In this document: positions 1 to 10,300 of the stretch, piece by piece
Position numbering within the stretch: the stretch's first letter is position 1
Layout of the letters: the number at the start of each line of letters is the position of its first letter
DNA from: Phenylobacterium sp.
GTDB lineage: Bacteria > Pseudomonadota > Alphaproteobacteria > Caulobacterales > Caulobacteraceae
DNA length: 39,563 nt
NCBI RefSeq assembly: GCF_030697305.1
Contig: NZ_JAUYQL010000087.1
Coordinates: 1 to 39,563 of the forward strand
Direction of reading: 5' to 3'
Translations under genes and position numbers: made by a program
The notes under the pieces: generated by a model
Database searches by the model: none
Seen by the model: only the letters and a program-made list of their open reading frames with translations
Told to the model about the DNA's origin: nothing

Positions 1-2
1 TC

Positions 3-803
3 GTGGAGCTGGAAGCCGGCGTCGAAGGCCTGGTCCACGTGTCCGAAATGTCCTGGACCAAAAAGAACGTCCATCCGGGCAAGATCGTCTCCACCAGCCA
101 GGAAGTGGAAGTTGTCGTCCTGGACGTCGATCCGTCTAAGCGTCGCGTGTCGCTCGGCCTCAAGCAGGCGATGGCCAATCCGTGGGAGGCCTTCATCGAG
201 GCCCACCCCGTCGGTTCGACCGTCGAAGGCGAAGTCAAGAACGCCACCGAGTTCGGTCTGTTCATCGGTCTCGACAACGACATCGACGGCATGGTGCACC
301 TGTCGGATCTCGACTGGGCCGCGGCCGGCGAAGAAGCCATCGCCAAGTATAACAAGGGCGACATGGTCAAGGCCAAGGTGCTCGACGTCGACGTCGAGAA
401 GGAACGCATCAGCCTGGGCGTCAAGCAACTGGCCGGCGATCCGATGTCGGGCGACACCTATCGCAAGGGCCAGACGGTGACCGTCACCGTGACCGAGGTC
501 ACGACCGGCGGCATCGAAGTGCGCTTCGGCGAGGACGCGGCTCAGATGAGCTCTTTCATCCGCAAGTCCGACCTGTCGCGCGACCGGGCCGACCAACGCC
601 CGGAACGCTTCGCCGTCGGCGACCGCGTGGACGCTCAGATCGCCAACTGGGACAAGGCCGCTCGCCGCGTCTCGCTGTCGATCAAGGCGCTGGAAATGGC
701 CGAGGAAAAGACCGCCATCGAGCAGTTCGGGTCCTCGGACTCCGGCGCTTCGCTGGGCGACATCCTGGGCGCAGCCCTGCGCGAGAAGGCTCAGAAGGAA
801 TAG
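3..803 (+). CDS. rpsA: 30S ribosomal protein S1, C-terminal part (5' end outside window)
   Basis: Repeated S1/OB-fold motifs (GLVHVSEMSW, GMVHLSDLDW, RVSLGLKQ, RISLGVKQ); ORF open at the left edge. Confidence 0.96.
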   Translation: MELEAGVEGLVHVSEMSWTKKNVHPGKIVSTSQEVEVVVLDVDPSKRRVSLGLKQAMANPWEAFIEAHPVGSTVEGEVKNATEFGLFIGLDNDIDGMVHLSDLDWAAAGEEAIAKYNKGDMVKAKVLDVDVEKERISLGVKQLAGDPMSGDTYRKGQTVTVTVTEVTTGGIEVRFGEDAAQMSSFIRKSDLSRDRADQRPERFAVGDRVDAQIANWDKAARRVSLSIKALEMAEEKTAIEQFGSSDSGASLGDILGAALREKAQKE

Positions 804-841
804 AGCTTTCTGCGCGGGCGAAGTCCGCCTGAACTGTAATA

Positions 842-875
842 GACCCCGTCAGGCTCGCGCCTGGCGGGGTCTTTT
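842..875 (+). terminator. Rho-independent terminator after rpsA
   Basis: Inverted repeat gaccccgtcagg..cctggcggggtc followed by tttt. Confidence 0.85.
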
Positions 876-994
876 CGTTGGGCGATCGCTCGGCGTTTCG
901 GCGCCGGTGCGCGTCCCGCCGAGAGCGCTGCTTTGCGCCTTGAACTGGCGGCGCGGTTCGACCATGGTCCGTCGCTCCACAACCGCAGGCCCGT

Positions 995-1279
995 ATGATA
1001 AAATCGGAACTGATCGCTCGCCTCGCCGAGGAGAACCCGCACCTTACCCAGCGCGACATCGAGCGCGTGGTGGGCGTGATCCTCGAGCGGATGATTCATG
1101 CCCTTGAGGATGGAGGCCGCGTTGAACTGCGTGGTTTCGGGGCTTTGTCGGTCCGTTCGCGCGACGCGCGCGCCGGGCGCAATCCGCGGACCGGCGAACC
1201 GGTCGAGGTGCGCGCCAAGCATGTCCCGTTCTTCAAGAGCGGCAAGGAGCTGCGCGAGCGCCTGAACGCCGACGAGTGA
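995..1279 (+). CDS. ihfB: Integration host factor subunit beta
   Basis: 94 aa HU/IHF-fold protein ([17 protein letters not shown]...[29 protein letters not shown]) directly downstream of rpsA. Confidence 0.93.
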   Translation: MIKSELIARLAEENPHLTQRDIERVVGVILERMIHALEDGGRVELRGFGALSVRSRDARAGRNPRTGEPVEVRAKHVPFFKSGKELRERLNADE

Positions 1280-1785
1280 GTGAGCGCATGAGCATATTCA
1301 GCGAATTCCGCGAGTTCATCGCCCGCGGCAACGTCATCGACCTGGCGGTCGGCGTGATCATCGGCGCGGCGTTCAACTCGATCGTCAAGAGCCTGGTGGA
1401 ACAGGTGATCATGCCGCCGGTCGGCCTGCTCACCGGCGGCGTCGATTTCTCACACAAGGAATGGATCCTCAAAGTCGACAACCCGGCGACGCCGGCGATC
1501 GACCCGGTTGCGATCCAGTACGGCGCGTTCATCAACACCGTGATCCAGTTCCTGATCGTCGCCTGGGCGGTGTTCCTGCTGGTCAAGCTGGTGAATGTGA
1601 TCCGCCGCGCAGACGCGGCCAGCGCCGAGGAAACGCCGGGTCCGACCCCGACCGAGGCGCTGCTGATCGAAATCCGCGACGAATTGCGCGGCATCGCACC
1701 CGCGCCCACCGTCGCAGCGCCTTCCCCTGCGGTCGCCGCCAAGCCGGCGGCGCGGAAGCCTGCGCCGCGCAAACCCAAAGCCTGA
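1276..1785 (+). CDS. mscL: Large-conductance mechanosensitive channel MscL (GTG start in a 4-nt overlap with ihfB, or ATG at 1288)
   Basis: [41 protein letters not shown] is the MscL TM1 signature. Confidence 0.95.
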   Translation: MSERMSIFSEFREFIARGNVIDLAVGVIIGAAFNSIVKSLVEQVIMPPVGLLTGGVDFSHKEWILKVDNPATPAIDPVAIQYGAFINTVIQFLIVAWAVFLLVKLVNVIRRADAASAEETPGPTPTEALLIEIRDELRGIAPAPTVAAPSPAVAAKPAARKPAPRKPKA

Positions 1786-1835
1786 GCCTGCCCAACGCGA
1801 ACGATAGCGCCATCGACGTCGCCAGTATTATAAAT

Positions 1836-1847
1836 GAATGTTCATTC
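1836..1847. promoter_or_regulatory. Inverted repeat in an AT-rich island upstream of trpF; possible operator
   Basis: GAATG-TT-CATTC within tattataaatgaatgttcattcttctattgatc. Confidence 0.35.
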
Positions 1848-1917
1848 TTCTATTGATCGACCGATGAGTTGGCCGCGGCCCTTGTCCCCGGGCGGCGGAA
1901 ACCCCTAATCCCCGGCC

Positions 1918-2568
1918 ATGAGCGATGCGCGCATCCAGTCGAAGATCTGCGGCCTTTCCACGCCAGACGCCGTGCGCGCTGCGCTGGACGGCGGCGCGGC
2001 CTACATCGGGCTGAACTTCTTTCCCGCAAGTCCCCGCTACGTCACGGTGGACGCGGCGGTGCGGCTCGCGGCGCCGGCGCGCGGCCGAGCGCGGATCGTT
2101 GCTGTGCTGGTCGATCCCTCCGACGCACTGCTGGACGAGGTGGCGCGCGATCTGAAACCTGATTTCATCCAGCTTCATGGACCCGAGACGCCGTCCCGCG
2201 CGCTTGAGGCTGGGCGTCGCACGGGTGCAGCCGTCATCAAGGCCATGCCGATCTCGGACTCCGCCGACGTCGCGCGCGCCCAGACCTATGAGGACGCGGT
2301 GGACCACCTGATGTTCGACACCAAACCGCCGAAGGACGCCGTACTGCCCGGCGGCACCGGAGCGCGGTTCGACTGGACCCTGCTGGCCGGGCGCCGATTC
2401 GCCAGGCCGTGGTTCCTGGCTGGCGGCCTCGACCCCTGGAATGTCGGAGAGGCGATCTCCGCGTCCGGCGCGCCCATCGTCGACGTTTCCTCTGGCGTGG
2501 AGCGTGGTCCCGGCCTAAAGGACCCGGCCTTGATCACGGCCTTTCTCGACGCCGTGCGCAGAAGCTGA
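1918..2568 (+). CDS. trpF: Phosphoribosylanthranilate isomerase
   Basis: KICGLSTPDAVRAALDGGAAYIGLNFFPASPRYV, DFIQLHGPE, FLAGGLDPWNV; adjacent to trpB and trpA. Confidence 0.95.
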   Translation: MSDARIQSKICGLSTPDAVRAALDGGAAYIGLNFFPASPRYVTVDAAVRLAAPARGRARIVAVLVDPSDALLDEVARDLKPDFIQLHGPETPSRALEAGRRTGAAVIKAMPISDSADVARAQTYEDAVDHLMFDTKPPKDAVLPGGTGARFDWTLLAGRRFARPWFLAGGLDPWNVGEAISASGAPIVDVSSGVERGPGLKDPALITAFLDAVRRS

Positions 2569-2583
2569 AGGTCGAGCGCGCCG

Positions 2584-3804
2584 GTGACCGTGACCGCAAA
2601 ACCCAACGACTACACAGCCTATCCCGACGCCCAGGGGCGGTTCGGCGATTATGGCGGCCGCTACGTGCCCGAAACCCTGATGCCCTTGGTGCATGAGCTG
2701 GATGCGGCCTATCTGGCGGCCAAGGCGGACCCTGCGTTCCAGGCCGAGCTCGACAGCTTCCTCACCCATTACGTGGGTCGACCCTCGCCGCTGTACTTCG
2801 CCGAGCGGCTCACCGCCCACTACGGCGGCGCGAAGATCTATCTGAAGCGCGAGGAGCTGAACCACACCGGCTCGCACAAGATCAACAACTGCATGGGCCA
2901 GATCCTGCTGGCCCGGCGGATGGGCAAGACCCGGATCATCGCCGAGACCGGGGCCGGCCAACACGGCGTGGCCACCGCCACCGTCTGCGCGCGTTTCGGC
3001 CTGCCCTGCGTGGTCTACATGGGTGCGGTCGACGTCGAGCGGCAGAAGCCGAACGTGTTCCGCATGAACCTGTTGGGCGCCCAGGTGGTCCCGGTGACCT
3101 CGGGGTCGGCGACGCTCAAGGACGCCATGAACGAGGCGTTGCGCGACTGGGTCACCAACGTCCACGACACCTACTACCTGATCGGCACGGCGGCCGGCAT
3201 GCACCCCTATCCGGAGATGGTGCGCGACTTCCAGGCGGTGATCGGCCGCGAGGCGCGCGCCCAGGTTCTGGCGCTCGAAGGCCGGCTGCCCGACGCGGTG
3301 GTCGCCTGCGTCGGCGGCGGGTCTAACGCCATCGGCCTGTTCCATCCGTTCCTCAACGACGAGAGCGTGAAGCTCTACGGCGTCGAAGCCGCGGGCTCCG
3401 GCATGGACACCGGCCGGCACGCCGCTGCGATCAACGGCGGGCGCCCCGGCGTGCTGCACGGCAACCTCACCTACCTGCTGCAGGACGTCGACGGCCAGAT
3501 CACCGAGGCCCACTCGATCTCGGCCGGCCTGGATTATCCCGGCATCGGACCGGAGCATTCCTGGCTGCACGACGTCGGCCGCGCGATCTATCTCACCGCC
3601 ACCGACACCGAATCCCTCGAGGCGTTCAAGCTCTGCGCCGAACTGGAGGGCATCTTGCCGGCGATCGAATCCGCCCACGCGCTGGCCCGCCTCCCCGATG
3701 TGGCGGCCGAGGTCGGCAAGGGCGGCATCGTCGTGCTCAACCTGTCCGGCCGCGGCGACAAGGATGTCGCCACCGTCGCCGACTACCTGGGACGTTCGAT
3801 TTGA
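2584..3804 (+). CDS. trpB: Tryptophan synthase subunit beta (GTG start)
   Basis: [29 protein letters not shown] (PLP lysine), [24 protein letters not shown]. Confidence 0.98.
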   Translation: MTVTAKPNDYTAYPDAQGRFGDYGGRYVPETLMPLVHELDAAYLAAKADPAFQAELDSFLTHYVGRPSPLYFAERLTAHYGGAKIYLKREELNHTGSHKINNCMGQILLARRMGKTRIIAETGAGQHGVATATVCARFGLPCVVYMGAVDVERQKPNVFRMNLLGAQVVPVTSGSATLKDAMNEALRDWVTNVHDTYYLIGTAAGMHPYPEMVRDFQAVIGREARAQVLALEGRLPDAVVACVGGGSNAIGLFHPFLNDESVKLYGVEAAGSGMDTGRHAAAINGGRPGVLHGNLTYLLQDVDGQITEAHSISAGLDYPGIGPEHSWLHDVGRAIYLTATDTESLEAFKLCAELEGILPAIESAHALARLPDVAAEVGKGGIVVLNLSGRGDKDVATVADYLGRSI

Positions 3805-4631
3805 CCACGGCGCGTATCGACGCCTGCTTCGCCGCGCTGAAGGCCGAGGGGCGCGCAGCGTTCGTCGCCTATGTGATGGCCGGCGACCCGGATGCGGCGA
3901 CTAGCCAGAAGATCCTCAACAGCCTGCCCGGCGCCGGCGCCGACATCATCGAGCTCGGCATGCCGTTCTCCGATCCGATGGCCGAGGGGCCGCCGATCCA
4001 GCGCGCCGCGCAGCGCGCGCTTGCCGCCGGCATGACCCTGAAGGCGACCCTGGGCATGGTTCGCGCTTTCCGCACCCGTGACGACGTTACGCCGATCATC
4101 GCCATGGGCTACATGAACCCGGTTCTGAATTGGGGCGTCGAGGCCTTCGCACGCGACGCCGCCGAGGCGGGCGTCGACGGCGTGATCCTCGTCGATGTTC
4201 CACCGGAAGAGGCCGATCCCATCGCCGACGCCCTGAAGTCGGCCGGCCTGTCGCTGATCATGCTGGCGACGCCGACCAGCGACGACGCGCGTGTCGGCAC
4301 GATCGTCCGCCGCGCCTCGGGCTTCGTCTACTACGTCTCGGTGGCCGGGGTGACCGGCGTCAAGGAAGCCGATGCGGACGCGGTGGCGCCGGCGGTGGAG
4401 CGGGTGCGCCGCATCTCCGGCCTGCCGGTGGCGGTCGGCTTCGGCATCCGCACGCCGGAGCGTGCGGCGGCGGTCGCCCGCGTCGCCGACGCCGTGGTCG
4501 TAGGCTCTGCCCTCGTCGAAGAGGTGGCCAGAGGCCTGCAGATGAACGAAGACGTTACCTTGAGCGTGCTTTCAAAAGTAGAATCGTTAGCTAAGGCTGT
4601 CCGTTCCGCCCGATTCGGCCTGACGGTTTAG
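3801..4631 (+). CDS. trpA: Tryptophan synthase subunit alpha (TTG start, TTGA overlap with trpB)
   Basis: [59 protein letters not shown]. Confidence 0.97.
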   Translation: MTTARIDACFAALKAEGRAAFVAYVMAGDPDAATSQKILNSLPGAGADIIELGMPFSDPMAEGPPIQRAAQRALAAGMTLKATLGMVRAFRTRDDVTPIIAMGYMNPVLNWGVEAFARDAAEAGVDGVILVDVPPEEADPIADALKSAGLSLIMLATPTSDDARVGTIVRRASGFVYYVSVAGVTGVKEADADAVAPAVERVRRISGLPVAVGFGIRTPERAAAVARVADAVVVGSALVEEVARGLQMNEDVTLSVLSKVESLAKAVRSARFGLTV

Positions 4632-4635
4632 AACC

Positions 4636-5562
4636 ATGGCGATGGCTGACCAAAAAGACGACAAGCCCGGCAAGGGGCCCCAAACCCCGAGAGAACGTCG
4701 CGGCTGGCTGGCGCGGATAGCCCCTGGCGTGCGCAACGCCTTCGCCAAGCGCGAGACACCCGAGAACCTGTGGGTCAAGTGTCCGGACACCGGCGAGATG
4801 ATCTACCGCTCGGACCTGGAGGCCGCCCATTGGGTGACCCCGTCCGGCAGCCACATGCGCATCGGCACGCAACTACGCCTGCGCTACACCTTCGATGACG
4901 GCAAGTTCGAGAAGATCGCGTCCCCGGTGGTCGCCGACGACCCGCTGAAGTTCCCCGACGAGCGCCCCTATGCCGAACGGCTGAAAGCCGCGCGGAAGTC
5001 CACCGGCGAGCAGGATTCCGTCGCCATCGCGTTCGGCCAGATCCAGGGTCAGCCGGCCATCGTGCTGGTCCAGGATTTCGCCTTCATGGGCGGCTCGTTG
5101 GGCATGGCTGCGGGCGAAGCCTTCATCAAGGGCGCGCAGGAAGCCGTGCGTCGCGGCGTGCCGTTCGTGGTGTTCACCGCATCTGGCGGCGCCCGGATGC
5201 AGGAAGGCACCCTGTCGCTGATGCAGATGGCCCGCACCACCCTGGCGGTGAACGAGGTCAAGGCGGCGGGCCTGCCCTATGTGGTCGTGCTGACCGATCC
5301 CACTACCGGCGGCGTGCTGGCGTCCTACGCCATGCTGGGAGACATCCACCTGGCCGAGCCAAACGCGACCATCGGATTCTCCGGGCGCCGGGTGATCGAG
5401 CAGACCATCCGCGAGACCCTGCCCGCCGCCTTCCAGAAGTCGGAGTTCCTGGTGGAACGCGGCATGGTCGACAAGGTGGTGTCCCGCAAGGAACTGCCCG
5501 AAGTCCTGGGCTCGATCCTCAAGACGCTGATGATGGGCCGCTCACGCGCCCAGGCGGCCTGA
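4636..5562 (+). CDS. accD: Acetyl-CoA carboxylase carboxyltransferase subunit beta
   Basis: Carboxyltransferase motifs FAFMGGSLGMAAGEA, TASGGARMQEGTLSLMQM, LTDPTTGGVLASYAMLGD; between trpA and folC. Confidence 0.97.
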   Translation: MAMADQKDDKPGKGPQTPRERRGWLARIAPGVRNAFAKRETPENLWVKCPDTGEMIYRSDLEAAHWVTPSGSHMRIGTQLRLRYTFDDGKFEKIASPVVADDPLKFPDERPYAERLKAARKSTGEQDSVAIAFGQIQGQPAIVLVQDFAFMGGSLGMAAGEAFIKGAQEAVRRGVPFVVFTASGGARMQEGTLSLMQMARTTLAVNEVKAAGLPYVVVLTDPTTGGVLASYAMLGDIHLAEPNATIGFSGRRVIEQTIRETLPAAFQKSEFLVERGMVDKVVSRKELPEVLGSILKTLMMGRSRAQAA

Positions 5563-5586
5563 CCGCCGCCTTAGGACCCGCTTGGC

Positions 5587-6903
5587 ATGTACGATGAGAT
5601 CCGCGCCTTCGACGCGTTGATCGCGAGGCTGCGCGAGCAGTTCCCCTCGCTCATCGACCTGTCGACCGGGCGGGTCGAACGCCTGCTCGAACAGCTCGGC
5701 CGACCGCAGGACCGCATGGGTCCGGTGATCCACGTGGCCGGCACCAACGGAAAGGGATCGACCTGCGCCTTCCTGCGCGCCATCGGCGAGGCGGCGGGCC
5801 TGCGGGTGCATGTGCTGACCTCGCCGCACCTGGTGCGCTTCGCCGAGCGAATCCGCATTGCAGGCACGCTGGTGTCGGAGCCGGAGCTACGCGAGCTGAT
5901 CGACCAGGTGATCGCGGTCAACGCCGGCCAGGAGATCAGCTTCAACGAGATGCTGACGGTTATCGCCTTCGAGGCGTTCGGTCGCCAGCCGGCCGATCTC
6001 TGCGTCATTGAGGTTGGCCTGGGCGGCCGTTTCGACAGCAGCAACGTGTTTCCCGCACCCGCGGTGAGCGTGATCACCCCGGTGGACTATGATCATCTGG
6101 AGATGCTGGGGCCCGAGCTCACCAAGATCGCCTGGGAGAAGGCTGGGATCATCAAGGCCGGGCGCCCGGCGATCGTCGCCCGCCAGCGCCCCGAGGCCGC
6201 CCAGGTGATCGAGGCCGAAGCCGAGGCGCTGAGCGCGCCGGTGTGGATGATGGGCCGCGAGATCGACGCCTGGGAGGAACGCGGCCGTCTGGTGGTGCAG
6301 ACCCCCGACCGCTTGCTCGACCTGCCGGCTCCGAGCCTGGGCGGTCGCCATCAGGTGGAGAACGCCGGCCTCGCGGTCGCTGCCGCGGTGCGTTTCGCCG
6401 GCGAGCGGATCGACGATCAGGCGATGGCGGGGATTTCCAATGCGGTTTGGCCGGCACGCTTCCAGCGCCTGACGACCGGCCCGATCGGCGCACCGGCCAA
6501 GGCGCGCGGCGCTGAGTTATGGCTGGATGGGGCGCACAATCCGCACGGCGCGCTGGCGCTGGCCGAGACCGCCCAGCGGATGGCCGCGCGCGATCCCCGG
6601 CCGCTGACGCTGATCGTGGCGATGTACGGCCGCAAGGACCCGCAGGGCTTCTTCCAGGCGGTGGCGGCGCTGGGCGCGCGGATCATCACCACGACGTTCG
6701 AGTCCGCCACCGCCATGACCCCGGCGGCGCTGGCTGATGCGGCTGTCGAGGTGGGGTTGCAGGCCGAGCCTGCGGAGGATGTGCAAGCCGCACTGGACCT
6801 CGCGCTCGCCGCCAAGGGTCCGGCGCCGCGCATCATCATCTGTGGTGGGCTGCATTTCGCCGGCGAAGTCCTGGCGTTGAGCCCCGAGACCTGGCCGACC
6901 TAG
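5587..6903 (+). CDS. folC: Bifunctional folylpolyglutamate/dihydrofolate synthase
   Basis: VAGTNGKGSTCAFLRAI P-loop, TSPHLVRFAERIRI, ELWLDGAHNPHGA. Confidence 0.96.
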   Translation: MYDEIRAFDALIARLREQFPSLIDLSTGRVERLLEQLGRPQDRMGPVIHVAGTNGKGSTCAFLRAIGEAAGLRVHVLTSPHLVRFAERIRIAGTLVSEPELRELIDQVIAVNAGQEISFNEMLTVIAFEAFGRQPADLCVIEVGLGGRFDSSNVFPAPAVSVITPVDYDHLEMLGPELTKIAWEKAGIIKAGRPAIVARQRPEAAQVIEAEAEALSAPVWMMGREIDAWEERGRLVVQTPDRLLDLPAPSLGGRHQVENAGLAVAAAVRFAGERIDDQAMAGISNAVWPARFQRLTTGPIGAPAKARGAELWLDGAHNPHGALALAETAQRMAARDPRPLTLIVAMYGRKDPQGFFQAVAALGARIITTTFESATAMTPAALADAAVEVGLQAEPAEDVQAALDLALAAKGPAPRIIICGGLHFAGEVLALSPETWPT

Positions 6904-6910
6904 AGGCCGG

Positions 6911-6928
6911 CCCCGGCTTTCACCGGGG
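6911..6928. terminator. GC-rich hairpin in the convergent folC/trxA gap; possible bidirectional terminator
   Basis: CCCCGG-ctttca-CCGGGG in the 40-nt gap; no U-tract. Confidence 0.35.
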
Positions 6929-6943
6929 GCGGGCGCACTCCGT

Positions 6944-7279
6944 TCAGGCGACGCTTTGCACGCCGGCTTCGGAGAGCCATTCGAGGATCTTCTGCTTGGG
7001 CATGGCGCCGACCTTCATCGAGGTCATCTGGCCGCCCTTGAACAGCATCATCGTCGGAATGCCGCGCACGCCGTAACGGGACGGCGTGGTGGGGCTTTCC
7101 TCGATGTTCAGCTTGGCCACCGTCACCTGGCCGCCCAGCTCCTCGGAGATCTGCTCCAGCGCCGGCGCGATCTGCTTGCAGGGGCCGCACCATTCAGCCC
7201 AGAAGTCGACGAGCACCGGCCCATCGGCCTGAAGAACGTCCCGATCAAAGGACTCGTCGGTGATTTGCACGGTGCTCAT
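6944..7279 (-). CDS. trxA: Thioredoxin
   Basis: VLVDFWAEWCGPCKQIAPALEQI active site; GIPTMMLFKGG. Confidence 0.97.
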   Translation of the reverse strand: MSTVQITDESFDRDVLQADGPVLVDFWAEWCGPCKQIAPALEQISEELGGQVTVAKLNIEESPTTPSRYGVRGIPTMMLFKGGQMTSMKVGAMPKQKILEWLSEAGVQSVA

Positions 7280-7360
7280 TTAGAGGCTCCTCTCGCGGCC
7301 GGACCATCAACGCGGCGACCGCCTTCCCGATCCGGCATGTAAGCGGGTGACGCCGCGGTA

Positions 7361-10300
7361 TCAACCACTGCGGCCAAGCTCGACCAGCGATTGGGCCATC
7401 AGGTTTTCTTGAACCGGCATCAGCTTAGGACCGTCGGTCCACACCAGGGCCGCTTCCACCACGCGTCCGGGAAACACTTCGCCCAGCACCGCGGCGTACA
7501 TCGCCATCTGGCGGATGTAGGCGGGGTCGGCCGCCTCGATGGTCGCTGGCGACGGGCGGTTGGTCTTGAAGTCCACCACCAGCACCCGGTCTGGCAGCAC
7601 CACCAGCCGGTCGATGCGGCCCGAGATCGCCAGGCCAGCCGGCAGGCTAGAGGCGCCGCCGGTGATCGCAACCTCGGCGCGGCTGCCGGGTCCGAACACC
7701 TCGGCGAAGCGGGGATCCCGCAGCACCGACAGGGCGGCGGTGGCCATCTCCGCGCGCTGGACGTCGTTCAGGTCGGTCTCGCGGCCCAAGAGGGTCGCGG
7801 CCGCAGCGGCGCGATCGGCGGCCGGCAGGTCGGGCAGGATCTGCAGCAGGCGGTGGATCAAATCGCCCCGCCGGAAACGCCCCAGCCCGGCGGTTTCGAT
7901 CAGCGGGGAGGGCGCGCGACCGGCGTCGGATGCGGTCTCGGACGGCTGGGCGAAGCGCGCGAAACCTTCGGCCTCGGCGTCTTCCCCTGCCCAGGACGCC
8001 AATGCGGAGGGACCGGAGTCGCTACGCTGCGACGCGCCCAGCGCGCGCGGGTCGGGGCCGAAGCGCAGGGCGGTGACCGCACCGCAAGCCGCCGGGCGCA
8101 CGTGCGGCGCCACCTGCTCGTGATCGAGCGCGGCCTTGAGCAGCGGCCACCAGCCCTTCAGGCCCTCTTCGCGCCGGTTCGCAGCGATCCGCCCGCAGAT
8201 CACCAGTCTGTCCCGGGCCCTGGTGAGGGCGACGTACAGCAGGCGGAGCGCCTCCTCGTCCTCCTTGCGGGCGCGGCGCTCGCGCGCGGCGGCCGAGGCT
8301 TCGCAGTCGGCGGCCTTGGACGCGCTCCACAGGAAGCCACCTTTGTCGGTCTCCATCAGCGGCGAGCCTCGCGCGCCGGCCTGGGCGGCGGCTTCGGGCA
8401 GGAAGACGATCGGAGCCTCCAGCCCCTTGGCGCCGTGGGTGGTCATCACCCGCACCTCGTCGCGCCCGTCGCCCATCTCGCGCTTGACGACGATGTCTAG
8501 GTCGGCGAACGCCGCGACCAGGCTCTCCAGGTCGTCGACGCCGCGCGCCTCGGCGGCCAGCACCTGGTTGAGGAACTCGTCCAACGCGTCCTCCGCCTCG
8601 CCGCCCAGCCGGCGCAGCAACCGGCTGCGCGTCGAGCGCCCCTGCGCATCGCGCAACGACAGCATGCGGCTGAAGAACTCGAAAGGCCGCCGCTCCCCCG
8701 CCAGCGCGCGGGCCTGGGCCAGCAGCGCGGCGGCCCCCTGCCAGTGCGGCCGTTCAGCCGCGCGCGCATGCAGCAGGTCCCAGAGGTTTTGCTCCTCCCG
8801 GCGGTGGGCCAGCGCGTAGAGGCTGTCGTCATCCAGGCCGCACAGCGGACTCTTCAGCAGCGCCGCCAGGTTCAGCTCGTCGCGTGGGAACTGAACGAAT
8901 CGGGCGAGCGCCATCAGGTCGTCGAAGACGATGTGCTGCGACAGCGCCAAGCGGTCGGCCCCGCCCACCGGCACGCGGGCGTGCTTCAGCGCGCGCAGGA
9001 TGTCCTCGAACAGCGCGCCGCGTTTTCGCACCAGGATCAGCACGTCGCCAAACCGCGCGGGGCGCCAAGCCTGGGAGTCCTTGTCGAACACCGCGTCGCC
9101 GCGCGCCACCAGATCGCCGATCTCGCAGGCGATGGCCTCGGCGAGGCGGCGGTTGGCTCCCGTCTCGGCCTCTTCGTCCAGCGGCGCGTCCCAGGCGCCG
9201 CGGTCCTCGCCGCGGATCTCCTGCACCAGCGGCCAGACGTCGACACAGCCGCGATGGTCGGCGCGCATCGGCTCGTGGCGCAGCGGTTCCAGCCTCGGCG
9301 GCGCGCCGGCGATGAACACCGCGTCGACGAAGCGCAGCACCTCGACCGTCGAGCGCCACGAGGCGGTCAGCGGCGCCACCACGCCACGCCGCCGCGCCGC
9401 CTCGATCCGCAGCATGTAGTCCTGGGTCTCGAGGATCAGGCGTTCAGGGTCAGCGCCCTGGAACGAATAGATCGACTGCTTGTCGTCGCCGACGATGAAC
9501 AGGCTGCGTTCGATCTGCGTGTCACGCGGGCGACCCTCGCCGGAGAAGAACTCGCCGGTCAGGGCGCGGACGATGTCCCACTGCTCGGGCGCGGTGTCCT
9601 GCGCTTCGTCGACCAGCACGTGGTCGATGCCGCCATCCAGCTTGTAGAGCACCCAGGCCGCCGCCGGCCGCGTGGCCAGCAGCTTGCCCGTGCGCTCGAT
9701 CAGGTCGGCGAAATCCAGGGCGCCGGCGGACTGCTTCTCCAGGCGGTAGGCGGTGAGGTAGGCGTCGGCCAGGGTGAGCGCGTAGACGCTGTCCCAGGCC
9801 ACCCGTGCGGCGCGCACCTTCTCGCGCCCGATCTCCAGCGCCCGCTGCGCGTCCAGCAGGCGACCGCGCAGTCCCTCGTGCGCCTTCAGGCCGCTGGTCT
9901 TTGCGACCCACGCGGCCGGCGTTCCTTCGCCCTTCTCGGTGAACAGTACGGCCAGGGCGTCGGCCAGGGTCGGGGCCTCGAGTTGGGCGAGGGCGCGCAG
10001 TTGCGCGGCGCAGCGCTGGTCGGTCTTGCCGCCGGCGTCCAGCACCGCCGCCGCGGCCAGGCAAAGCTCGCCATCCAGCGCCGCCATGGCTTCGGCCGCC
10101 TCAGCCTCGGCGTCGGCCGGCCCGTCGAACCCGCAGGCCTCCCAGATCCAGGACTGCGCGCCGTGCAATCCGCCCTGGACGTCCAGGAAGGCGGCCAGCG
10201 CGCCGCGCCGCGCCTCGAAAGCCTGGAACATCGAATTGAAGGCGTTGAAGTCGAGGGCGACCGAGAACCGGGCGTAGGCCTCGGCGACCGCGCCGGTTCC

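Noticed and set aside
2515-3678. 387-aa minus-strand ORF antisense to trpB
   Set aside because: Shadow ORF opposite a strongly conserved gene.
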